From Methylobacterium sp. Leaf108 (GTDB lineage: Bacteria; Pseudomonadota; Alphaproteobacteria; Rhizobiales; Beijerinckiaceae), in NCBI RefSeq assembly GCF_001423265.1, contig NZ_LMND01000004.1, positions 1-64,000 of the forward strand: a stretch of DNA of 64,000 nucleotides. The letters run 5' to 3'. A program made the translations under genes and the position numbers. The notes beneath the pieces were generated by a model that saw only the letters and a program-made list of their open reading frames with translations, had not been told where the DNA came from and searched no databases. How positions within the stretch are numbered: the stretch's first letter is position 1; the number at the start of each line of letters is the position of its first letter. Below, piece by piece: positions 1 through 7,393 of this stretch.

Positions 1-1
1 C

Positions 2-916
2 GGCTTCGCCCGCGCCACGGACGGCACCATCAACTTCTCCGAGATCACCGTCGATGTGAACGCGATCAAGCTCTACGACACCAACTCGGCCAGCGTTCAG
101 ACCGCCGCCACCGCCGCCCAGGTCACCGGCACCACCTCGCTCACCGGCACCGCCGGCTTCGGCTCGGGCACCGGCACCGCCAACTTCAGCGGCACCAACG
201 AGGTCAAGATCACGCTGACCACCTCGGCCGGCGCCAACGACATCACCCTCAACGCCTCCACCCTCGCCTCCGCCGCCGTGAACCTGGCCGCCGTCACCAC
301 CGAGGAGTTCATCTCGGCGATCAACAACCAGATCGCCGCCTCCTCCAACATCGCCGGCACCGTCACCGCCGCCCTCGACACCTCGGGCCGCCTGTCGTTC
401 ACCACCACCGGCGCCGGCGCCACCGAGACCGTCTCCGTCGCCAACGGCACCGTCACGGCCGGCAACACGCTGGTCGACGTCGGCTTCGGCACCGGTACGG
501 CGGGCACCGACACCCGCTCGGGTGCCGGCACCGCCGCCGGCACCACCACCGCCCGCGGCATCCTCGACACCGTGTCGGGCGCCTTCTCGGTCGACAGCAT
601 CGACATCAGCGCCCTCACCGGCACCGCCGGCGATGCCAGCCTGAAGGCGATCATCACCCAGGTCGACAAGGCGATCTCGGCCGTCACCAACGCCGGCACC
701 AAGCTCGGCGCCAACAAGACCCAGATCGACGGCCAGAAGACCTTCGTCGACACCCTGATGAAGGCCAACGACCGCACCATCGGCATCCTGGTGGACGCCG
801 ACATCGAGGAGGAGTCGACCAAGCTGAAGGCCCTGCAGACGCAGCAGCAGCTGGCCGTGCAGTCGCTCAGCATCGCCAACTCGTCGAGCCAGAGCATCCT
901 GTCGCTGTTCCGGTAA
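2..916 (+). CDS. flagellin, 3' part (5' end outside window)
   Basis: The frame is open from the window edge, so only the C-terminal 304 residues are seen. The last ~45 residues are the typical flagellin D0 helix: a VDADIEEEST start, an LQTQQQL core and an SLSIANSSSQSILSLFR end, which stacks in the filament core. The middle is low complexity, rich in Gly, Thr, Ala and Ser, as in the surface-exposed variable domain of rhizobial flagellins. It builds the external flagellar filament. A strong hairpin follows the stop. Its neighbour on the opposite strand is the flagellar regulator ftcR, which supports a flagellar role. The ATG at 56 is internal, not the start. FlgL is less likely because the conserved end matches flagellin. 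Confidence 0.93.
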   Translation, partial: GFARATDGTINFSEITVDVNAIKLYDTNSASVQTAATAAQVTGTTSLTGTAGFGSGTGTANFSGTNEVKITLTTSAGANDITLNASTLASAAVNLAAVTTEEFISAINNQIAASSNIAGTVTAALDTSGRLSFTTTGAGATETVSVANGTVTAGNTLVDVGFGTGTAGTDTRSGAGTAAGTTTARGILDTVSGAFSVDSIDISALTGTAGDASLKAIITQVDKAISAVTNAGTKLGANKTQIDGQKTFVDTLMKANDRTIGILVDADIEEESTKLKALQTQQQLAVQSLSIANSSSQSILSLFR

Positions 917-967
917 GATCTCCTGCCTTCGCCCCCGGCCGCGCCGGGGGCGGAACCGAAACGGAAA

Positions 968-999
968 AAGGCCACGCTTCCTGCCGGAAGCGTGGCCTT
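968..999 (+). terminator. intrinsic terminator after the flagellin gene
   Basis: A perfect 14-bp inverted repeat (968-981 with 986-999) closes on a 4-base loop. The flanks are A-rich on the left and TTC on the right. It lies 51 bases after the flagellin stop and 23 bases past the end of the convergent ftcR gene, so it may stop transcription from both sides. Confidence 0.85.
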
Positions 1000-1022
1000 C
1001 GTCGTCGGTCGCTCCCGCGTCG

Positions 1023-1706
1023 TCAGCCGACGAAGGTGTACCCGGCCAGGCGCTTGGCCTCGATCGGGTCGTAGCCCAGCCGCATGCGCAGCTTCTTGCG
1101 CAGCTTGCTGATATGGCCCTCGACCACGCTCTCCTCGACGTCGGTGTCGTGCTCGGCATAGACTGCGTTGAAGATCTGCAGCCGGCTGAGCTGGCGGCCG
1201 CGGTTGCGCGCGAAATACTCCAGGATGTGACGCTCGCGGCGCGGCAGCATCAGGCTCTGCCCGTCGATCTCCGGGTCGCGGCCGTCGGCATGGACCGTGA
1301 GGCGGCCGGCCTTGTCCTGGGCCGGGGCGGCCACGCCCTCGCTGCGGTTGGCCCGGCGGCGGATGGCGGCGGCCCGGGCCAGGATCTCGCGGACATGGAC
1401 CGGGCGGCGCACGACGTCGTCGATGCCGGCGGTGAAGAGGTCGAGGGTCTGTTCGAGGGAACGGGTCTCGTTGAGCGCGATGATCGGGGCGTGGGTCAGG
1501 CTGCGGATGGCGGCCGTGAAGCGGGTCCGCTCCTGGTTCTCGCCGAGCACGAAGCCTTCCACCGCCTGCAGGTCGTCCGATCCGGTGGTGCCGAGCCAGG
1601 CCTGGAACTCCTCGGCCCGAAGGCCGAGGGCGCGCACGCCCTGCGCGTCGAAACCGGCGAGGTACTCGGTGGCTACGGAAGACCGCTCATCGACCACGAT
1701 GTACAT
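1023..1706 (-). CDS. ftcR: flagellar transcriptional regulator FtcR (OmpR-like)
   Basis: 227 residues: an N-terminal receiver-like domain (~1-115) and a C-terminal winged-helix DNA-binding domain (~130-227) with the motif EGHISKLRKKL and an end at GYTFVG. FtcR is the flagellar master activator in Brucella and relatives. The start chosen is the ATG at 1706 (MYIVVDE), which fits the family N-terminus; a GTG at 1724 would add six residues. The receiver looks degenerate: no clear phospho-acceptor Asp is seen at the end of the third strand, and the usual Lys-Pro is Arg-Pro (VVRRP). Phosphorylation-independent action is therefore likely. It is convergent with the flagellin gene. Confidence 0.88.
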   Translation of the reverse strand: MYIVVDERSSVATEYLAGFDAQGVRALGLRAEEFQAWLGTTGSDDLQAVEGFVLGENQERTRFTAAIRSLTHAPIIALNETRSLEQTLDLFTAGIDDVVRRPVHVREILARAAAIRRRANRSEGVAAPAQDKAGRLTVHADGRDPEIDGQSLMLPRRERHILEYFARNRGRQLSRLQIFNAVYAEHDTDVEESVVEGHISKLRKKLRMRLGYDPIEAKRLAGYTFVG

Positions 1707-1979
1707 TGTCGCGCATTGCCCCACTGAAACCGGGAGTGGGACGATAAGATCGTCGCCACGGCAGTCGTCTCGAGCGAAGATCGAGGCGATGTCGGCGCGG
1801 CATCGGCAAAACGACTTGCCGTTGCTTCGCTTCCGATCTCTTCGACTGGGTCAACTCAAGATTTCGTGTTGACACCGTTCTCGTCGGGAAATGGTTAATT
1901 TTCGATTAAGTGGCGTTAACGAAATTCTTCCGCTGCCGGATCGTCCCTGTCCCGTCCCGGCACCTGTGGCGCCTGCGCA

Positions 1980-2891
1980 TCAGGCTCCGGCGGGCGGGCC
2001 GTAGCGGTGGTTGAGGCTGTTGGCGAAGCGGTCGGCGAACTTCGCGGTGGCCACCGGCAGGGTGCGCCCGCGCAATTGTCCGAGGATCAGCGACATCGGC
2101 TCGAGGTCGCGCGCGTCGATGGGCCGGCGGCACAGGCGCGGGTCGTCGGGGATGCCGCTGGGCACCTGCAGGCTCACGGCGTCCTCGCGCAGGACGAGGT
2201 TGCGCAGGAATTCCAGGGAGCTCGATTCGATCGCCGGGCGCAGCGGCGCCCCCTTGCGGGCCAGCGCGTCGTCGAGGTGGTGGCGGATGGCCAGCGACCG
2301 GTCCGGCAGCGCCATCGGGTGCATCAGGCACTCGCGCAGGCGCACCGGCCCCTCGTCCCGGGAGAGCGGATGGCCGGCCCGCATCAGGGCGTAGAGGGGC
2401 TGGCTGCAAGAGAACAGCACCTGAAGGTCGGCCGAGGGCGGCGGCTGCAACACGAGGGCGAGGTCGGATTCGAACTGGGCGAGGGAGGCGATCGCCTGGA
2501 GGTGGTCGCGCACCAGCACCGTGAAGGTCACCAGCGGGAACGGCGCCCGGTAGGCCTCGACCTCGTCGGGGACGACATGGTTCACGAAGGCCTGGCTGCA
2601 GGCGAGCTTGACGTGGCCCCGGCGCACCCCGGAGAGGTCGGCGATCTGCGAGCGCACGCGCTCCAGGTCCGAGACCTGGTCGCGGATGTGGCGCACCAGC
2701 AGCTCGCCGGCGGCGTTGAGGCGCATGCCCTTGGCGAACCGCTCGAAGATCGGGGTGCCGAGCTCGTATTCGAGGTCCTGGATCTGCCGGGTCAGGGCCG
2801 AGGGCGTGAGGTTGAGCCGCTCGGCCGCCCGCCGGATCGACCCGTGCCGCGCGATCTCCGAGACATAGGTGAGGACGCGCAGGTGCTTCAT
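1980..2891 (-). CDS. LysR-family transcriptional regulator
   Basis: 303 residues. The N-terminal winged helix-turn-helix (~1-60) shows the LysR pattern GSIRRAAERLNLTPSALTRQI. A substrate-binding domain (~90-290) senses an effector. It is divergent from the ABC-importer operon starting at 3023; the 131-bp gap contains a perfect LysR-type inverted repeat (2920-2940), so it probably controls that operon and itself. The inducer cannot be read from sequence. The ATG at 2891 begins directly with the helix expected for the family. Confidence 0.9.
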   Translation of the reverse strand: MKHLRVLTYVSEIARHGSIRRAAERLNLTPSALTRQIQDLEYELGTPIFERFAKGMRLNAAGELLVRHIRDQVSDLERVRSQIADLSGVRRGHVKLACSQAFVNHVVPDEVEAYRAPFPLVTFTVLVRDHLQAIASLAQFESDLALVLQPPPSADLQVLFSCSQPLYALMRAGHPLSRDEGPVRLRECLMHPMALPDRSLAIRHHLDDALARKGAPLRPAIESSSLEFLRNLVLREDAVSLQVPSGIPDDPRLCRRPIDARDLEPMSLILGQLRGRTLPVATAKFADRFANSLNHRYGPPAGA

Positions 2892-2919
2892 CGACGGGGA
2901 TCCGGTGCACGGCGAGGGA

Positions 2920-2940
2920 GCGTTGCGTTTTCGGCAACGC
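2920..2940. promoter_or_regulatory. putative LysR operator (T-N11-A inverted repeat)
   Basis: GCGTTGC (2920-2926) and GCAACGC (2934-2940) form a perfect 7-bp inverted repeat with a 7-base spacer. It contains the T-N11-A spacing typical of LysR-type boxes (T2924, A2936). It lies 29 bp upstream of the LysR start codon and 83 bp before the importer operon. Assignment as operator is inference. Confidence 0.6.
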
Positions 2941-3022
2941 CTCGGTCAGCAAACAGCACTCGCATGCAACAGGGCCTGCTCATAGCCTGCGCCGGACCCT
3001 GTCGCTGGAACCGGATACCGCC

Positions 3023-3970
3023 ATGATTCGCCGTCGCACCTTCCTGGCCGGCCTCGGCGCCGGACTCGTCGCCGCCCCCGCCGTGGTGCGGGCGCAGGGC
3101 TCGAGCGTGATCCGGATGGGCTCGCTCAAGCTGATCCATTCGATCGCCCCGCATTTCTACGTGCAGTTCACGCCGGCCGGCGTCACCGTCGAGGTGATCC
3201 CCTTCGAGAGCCCGACCGAGTGCAAGAACGCCGTCGTGACGAAGTCGGTGGATTTCGGCACCTTCGGCATCGCCGCCGGCACCCTGGGGGCGGCCGCCGG
3301 CGAGCCGTTGGTGATCGTCGCCTCCACCTGCAACCGCGGCATGGCGATCATCGCCAAGAAGGATGCCGGCATCGCCACCATCCAGGATCTCAAGGGCAAG
3401 CGCGTGGCGCTCTGGCCCGGCTCGACCCAGGAGGTGTTCGCCCTCGAGCGGATGCGCATGGAGGGGATGAGCGTGAAGGACATCACGCCGGTGCGGATCT
3501 CGTTCAGCGAGATGCACATCGCGCTGGCGCGCGGCGACATCGACGCCTACGTCGGCGCCGAGCCCGCCCCCGGCGTCAGCCTCTCGACCGGGGTCGGCAG
3601 CCTCGTCGAATACCCCTACGGCACCGAGATGGGCGCCCTCAACATGGTGTTCGGCGCCCACCGCGACACCATCGCCGAGCGGCCCGACGTGGTGCGCACC
3701 ATGCTCGACATCCACCGCAAGGGCACCGACTTCGCCGCCAACAACCGCGAGGCGATGATCGCCATGGCGGTGCAGAAGCTCGGCCAGAAGCGCGAGGCGC
3801 TGGAGATCTCCGCCCCCAACGTCGAGCTCAAGTGGAAGCTCGGCTCCACCGAGATCGGCCAGGCCAGGATCTATGCCGACCGCATGCTCGCCCTGAAGCA
3901 GATCAAGCGCCTGCCCGACTTCTCGACCTTCATCGACACCCGCTTCGTCGACGCGATGAGGGACGCATGA
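3023..3970 (+). CDS. ABC transporter substrate-binding protein, SsuA/THI5-like
   Basis: 315 residues, exported. The N-terminus has a twin-arginine-like signal (IRRRTFLAGLGAG, then AAPAVVRAQ), suggesting Tat export and cleavage near residue 28. The rest resembles the NMT1/THI5/SsuA type II periplasmic binding fold used for pyrimidines, sulfonates and nitrate. It would capture a small substrate for the permease and ATPase encoded next, whose start overlaps this stop codon (ATGA at 3967-3970). The ligand is not predictable from motifs; the enzymes at the end of the operon suggest an amide or N-formyl compound. Confidence 0.88.
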   Translation: MIRRRTFLAGLGAGLVAAPAVVRAQGSSVIRMGSLKLIHSIAPHFYVQFTPAGVTVEVIPFESPTECKNAVVTKSVDFGTFGIAAGTLGAAAGEPLVIVASTCNRGMAIIAKKDAGIATIQDLKGKRVALWPGSTQEVFALERMRMEGMSVKDITPVRISFSEMHIALARGDIDAYVGAEPAPGVSLSTGVGSLVEYPYGTEMGALNMVFGAHRDTIAERPDVVRTMLDIHRKGTDFAANNREAMIAMAVQKLGQKREALEISAPNVELKWKLGSTEIGQARIYADRMLALKQIKRLPDFSTFIDTRFVDAMRDA

Positions 3971-4821
3971 GTGCCGCCCCGCTGGCCGGCCCGGCCGCCG
4001 TGACGGCGCCGCCGGCGGCGGCGGCGCGCGCGCCCTGGCGGCTCGAACGCCTGCGCGAAGGGCTCCTCGCCCTGGCAATCCCGGCGGTGCTCGCCCTGAT
4101 CTGGCACCTGACGACGACGGGGCGGCCCTACAGCCTGATCCCGCCGCCGGCCGAGGTCTGGACGGCGCTGGTCGACCTGGCGGTGGGCGGCATCAACGAC
4201 GACGCCTTCAGCGCGACCCTGCTCACGCACCTGGGGGCCTCGCTGTCGCGGGTGTTCGGGGGCTTCGCGCTGGCCGTGCTCACCGCCCTGCCGATCGGGC
4301 TCCTCATCGGCCGCGTGCCGCTGATGCGCCAGCTCCTCGACCCGATGTTCCAGATCCTGCGGCCGGTGCCGGTCACCGCCTGGCTGCCCCTGGCCATGAT
4401 CCTGTTCGGGCTCGGGCCGCGCTCGGCCTACTTCCTCGTCTTCCTGGGCGCGTTCTACCCGATCCTCGTCAACACCATCTTCGGCGTGCGCTCGGTGGAG
4501 CCGCGCCTGTTCGAGGCGGCCGCGATGCTCGGCTGCCGGGGCTCGGCCCAGTTCGCCCGGGTGGTGCTGCCGGCGGCCCTGCCGTCGATCTTCACGGGCC
4601 TGCGGCTGGGCCTCGGCTTCGCCTGGGTCGTCATCGTGGTCGGCGAGATGACCGGGGTGCAGACGGGACTGGGGGCGATCATCATGGAGGCGCGCCAGCT
4701 CTCGCGCACCGAGATCGTGATCTGCGGCATGATCGTGATCGGCATCGCCGGCTTCCTCTCCGACCGCATCGTCATGCTGATCGGCCGCCGCCTGCTCGCG
4801 TGGAGCCCCTCCCATGGATGA
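3967..4821 (+). CDS. ABC transporter permease (SsuC/ThiX type)
   Basis: 284 residues with about six hydrophobic segments. The EAA loop that contacts the ATPase is visible near residues 178-205 (FEAAAMLGCRGSAQF...VVLPAALP). It is an inner-membrane subunit of the nitrate/taurine/pyrimidine-type importer class. The start ATG overlaps the previous stop, implying translational coupling. A hydrophilic Ala/Pro-rich N-terminus (~1-25) precedes the first membrane span. The stop codon lies inside the first unit of a 15-bp tandem repeat (4814-4873). Confidence 0.9.
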   Translation: MSAAPLAGPAAVTAPPAAAARAPWRLERLREGLLALAIPAVLALIWHLTTTGRPYSLIPPPAEVWTALVDLAVGGINDDAFSATLLTHLGASLSRVFGGFALAVLTALPIGLLIGRVPLMRQLLDPMFQILRPVPVTAWLPLAMILFGLGPRSAYFLVFLGAFYPILVNTIFGVRSVEPRLFEAAAMLGCRGSAQFARVVLPAALPSIFTGLRLGLGFAWVVIVVGEMTGVQTGLGAIIMEARQLSRTEIVICGMIVIGIAGFLSDRIVMLIGRRLLAWSPSHG

Positions 4822-4873
4822 CCAAGGCATGGATGACCGAGATATGGATAACCAAGGCATGGATGACCAAGCC
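4814..4873 (+). repeat. four tandem 15-bp repeats at the permease/ATPase junction
   Basis: Four consecutive 15-base units based on ATGGATGACCAAGGC fill 4814-4873 exactly; units 2-4 carry one to three changes. Unit 1 holds the permease stop codon. Each unit offers an ATG in the ATPase frame except unit 3, where it is ATA. The array ends two bases before the most likely ATPase start (4875), so copy-number change could alter start choice or spacing. Confidence 0.9.
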
Positions 4874-4874
4874 A

Positions 4875-5654
4875 ATGGCTGATGCCACCGTCCCCATCCT
4901 CGACGTGCGCAACGTCTCGAAGTCCTTCAGCGTGAACGGCCGCACCGTCGAGGCGCTGAAAGGCGCCAACCTCACCGTGAACCGGGGCGAGTTCATCTGC
5001 CTGCTCGGCGCCTCGGGCTGCGGTAAGTCCACCCTGCTGCGGATCGTGGCCGGCTTCGAGACGGCCACCGCCGGCGAGCCGCTGATGTGGGACCGTCCCA
5101 TCGACGGCCCCGCCCCGAGCCGGGGCATGGTGTTCCAGGACTACGGCCTGTTCCCCTGGCTCTCAGTGCGCGACAACATCGGCTTCGGGCCGAAATCCCG
5201 CGGCCGGCCGGCGGCCGAGATCCGCGACACGGTCGCCCGCTACATCGACGTGGTCGGGCTGCAGCGCTTCGCCGACGCCTATCCGCACCAGCTCTCGGGG
5301 GGCATGAAGCAGCGGGTCGCCATCGCGCGGGTGCTCGCCAACGAGGCCGAGGTCGTCCTGATGGACGAGCCGTTCGGGGCGCTCGACGCCATGACCCGCG
5401 AGCGCCTGCAGGACGAACTCCTGGACCTGTGGAGCCGCACCGGGCTGACGGTCCTGTTCGTCACCCACGCCATCGAGGAGGCGATCTTCCTCGCCGACCG
5501 GGTGGTGGTGATGTCGCCGAGCCCGGGCCGCATCGACGCGATCCACACCATCGACCTCGCCCGGCGCCGCGACGTGTCGAGCCCCGCCTTCAACGACGTG
5601 CGTCGCATGCTCTCGGCCCAGCTCCACAGCCACCACGCCCGCACGGCGGCATGA
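4875..5654 (+). CDS. ABC transporter ATP-binding protein (SsuB/TauB type)
   Basis: 259 residues from the chosen ATG (MADATVP). Walker A GASGCGKST, Q-loop near MVFQDYGLFPW, signature LSGGMKQR, Walker B VVLMDEP and the H-loop VTHAIEEA are all intact. It powers the importer of 3023-4821. Upstream in-frame starts exist (GTG 4800, ATG 4818, 4833, 4863) but translate the 15-bp repeat array into a non-conserved WMTKA-type stretch; 4875 sits just before the conserved domain. No clear Shine-Dalgarno sequence precedes it. The stop overlaps the next gene by ATGA. Confidence 0.9.
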   Translation: MADATVPILDVRNVSKSFSVNGRTVEALKGANLTVNRGEFICLLGASGCGKSTLLRIVAGFETATAGEPLMWDRPIDGPAPSRGMVFQDYGLFPWLSVRDNIGFGPKSRGRPAAEIRDTVARYIDVVGLQRFADAYPHQLSGGMKQRVAIARVLANEAEVVLMDEPFGALDAMTRERLQDELLDLWSRTGLTVLFVTHAIEEAIFLADRVVVMSPSPGRIDAIHTIDLARRRDVSSPAFNDVRRMLSAQLHSHHARTAA

Positions 5655-6556
5655 CGGCCGATCTCCGCCGCCCCGAGCACCGCCTCGCCTACCGCGCGGC
5701 CGTCGACCGTCCCAGGATCGCCCTGCCCGGAGGCAAACACCTCGCGGTCTGGCCGGTGGTCAACGTCGAGCACTGGCTCATCGACCATCCGATGCCGCGC
5801 CAGATCCTGGTGGCGCCGACCGGTGCCGCGCTCCTGCCCGACATCCCCAACTGGGCCTGGCACGAGTACGGGATGCGGGTGGGGTTCTGGCGCCTGCTCG
5901 AGGCGTTCGAGACCCGCGGCATCCGCCCGACCCTGTCGATCAACGGCTCGGTCTGCGAGGCCTATCCACGGATCGCCCGGGCCGCACACGCCGCCGGCTG
6001 GGAGTTCATGGGCCACGGCTTCCACCAGGTGCCGACCCACCGGGTCGGCGACGAGCCGGCGGCCATCGCCCGCACCATCCGGGCGATCCGCACCGTCACC
6101 GGCGCGGCGCCCCGCGGCTGGCTCGGGCCGGGACTCACCGAGACCCTCGACACGCCGGACCACCTCAGGGCGGCGGGGATCGAGTACGTCGGCGACTGGG
6201 TGGCCGACGACCGGCCCTGCCGGCTGTCCACCGCGCACGGGTCGCTGGTGACCCTGCCCTATTCGGTGGAGCTCAACGACATCCCGCTCCTGGCGATCCA
6301 GCATCACCGCGCCGACGAGTTCGTGGAGCGCGCCCTCGTCCAGGCCGACCGCCTCGCCGCGGAGGCCGCGGGCGGGGGACCGCTCGGGGGCGCCAAGGCG
6401 ATGGGGTTCGCGATCCACCCCTACATCACCGGCGTACCGCACCGGATCGGCCTGCTGGAGCGCCTGCTCGACGCGCTCCTGGCCCGGCCGGACGTGGTGT
6501 TCCTGCAGGGCGGCGACCTCGTCGACTGGTATCTGGAGAGCGGCGACGATGCCTGA
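5651..6556 (+). CDS. polysaccharide-deacetylase-fold protein, PuuE/allantoinase-like
   Basis: 301 residues of the NodB-like fold. The pattern resembles PuuE-type, metal-independent members rather than true chitin or xylan deacetylases: the usual metal Asp-Asp pair is replaced by VNVEHW, while MGHGFHQVPTH and the closing HPYITGVPHR region are present. PuuE-type enzymes hydrolyse cyclic amides such as allantoin. It overlaps the ATPase gene by four bases and the next hydrolase by eight, so it is a core member of the operon. Amide or ring hydrolysis of the imported compound is an inference. Confidence 0.8.
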   Translation: MTADLRRPEHRLAYRAAVDRPRIALPGGKHLAVWPVVNVEHWLIDHPMPRQILVAPTGAALLPDIPNWAWHEYGMRVGFWRLLEAFETRGIRPTLSINGSVCEAYPRIARAAHAAGWEFMGHGFHQVPTHRVGDEPAAIARTIRAIRTVTGAAPRGWLGPGLTETLDTPDHLRAAGIEYVGDWVADDRPCRLSTAHGSLVTLPYSVELNDIPLLAIQHHRADEFVERALVQADRLAAEAAGGGPLGGAKAMGFAIHPYITGVPHRIGLLERLLDALLARPDVVFLQGGDLVDWYLESGDDA

Positions 6557-7382
6557 TGCCAACTGGCGGACCCTCGACGCCGACGCCCTCGACCGGGCCT
6601 ACGACAACCGGGGCGCGGTGGCCGACAGCGCGTCTCGCCTCGCCGGCTGGCGCGCCCGCAGCGCGGTCCTGCGAGCCGAGCGCCCCGACACCCTAGACAT
6701 CCCCTACGGCCCTCGCCCGCGCAACCGCATCGACCTCTTCGAGGGGGACGGCGGGAACGCCCCGCTCCTGGCCTTCGTCCACGGCGGCTACTGGCAGCGC
6801 AACGCGCGCGAGGATTTCGGCTGCATGGCGCTCGGCCCCCTGGCGCTCGGGCTCGACGTGGCGCTGATCGGCTACACCCTGGCGCCCGAGGCGACCTTGA
6901 GCGAGATCGCGGACGAGATCGGCGCCGCCCTGCGGCTCCTGCGGGCGCGGGACGAGGTCGCCGGCCGGCCCCGGCGGCGGCTGGTGGCGTCGGGCTGGTC
7001 GGCGGGCGGGCACCTGGCGGCCCTGTCCTGCCAGTGGCCGGAGGTCGACGCGGCCCTGTGCATCAGCGGGATCTACGACCTCGCGCCGATCCGCCGCACG
7101 GGTCTCAACGAGGCCCTGCGCCTCACCGAGGACGAGGTCGCCACCCTCTCGCCGATGCGCCTGGGCGGCCGGCGGGGCGTGCCGGTGACGGTCGCCTACG
7201 GCCTGTGCGAGCTGCCCGAACTGCAGCGGCAGTCGCGCGACTACGCCGCCCTGCGGCAGGCCTCCGGCGAGCCCGGCGGGCCGCTGCCGCTGGCGGGCCA
7301 CGACCACTTCTCGATCCTCGACGCGATGATCGCGCCGGACGGCGCCCTGGCCCAGGCCGCCCTGGCGCTGGCGCGGGGGTGA
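6549..7382 (+). CDS. alpha/beta hydrolase, kynurenine-formamidase-like
   Basis: 277 residues. An HGGYW oxyanion motif (~81-85), the nucleophile elbow GWSAGG (~150-155) and a C-terminal GHDHFSIL His support the serine-hydrolase fold of BNA7-type formamidases and esterases. The start overlaps the preceding gene by eight bases and is the last gene of the operon. Deformylation or ester cleavage of a product made by the preceding enzyme is plausible. No tryptophan-catabolism genes are nearby, so a role in kynurenine metabolism is not supported here. Confidence 0.8.
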   Translation: MPDANWRTLDADALDRAYDNRGAVADSASRLAGWRARSAVLRAERPDTLDIPYGPRPRNRIDLFEGDGGNAPLLAFVHGGYWQRNAREDFGCMALGPLALGLDVALIGYTLAPEATLSEIADEIGAALRLLRARDEVAGRPRRRLVASGWSAGGHLAALSCQWPEVDAALCISGIYDLAPIRRTGLNEALRLTEDEVATLSPMRLGGRRGVPVTVAYGLCELPELQRQSRDYAALRQASGEPGGPLPLAGHDHFSILDAMIAPDGALAQAALALARG

Positions 7383-7393
7383 GGGGTCAGGGG

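Noticed and set aside
1869-1901. TTGACA followed by an AT-rich patch, promoter-like on the + strand
   Set aside because: No + strand gene follows for more than 1 kb; the match is probably chance or belongs to the ftcR upstream region on the other strand.
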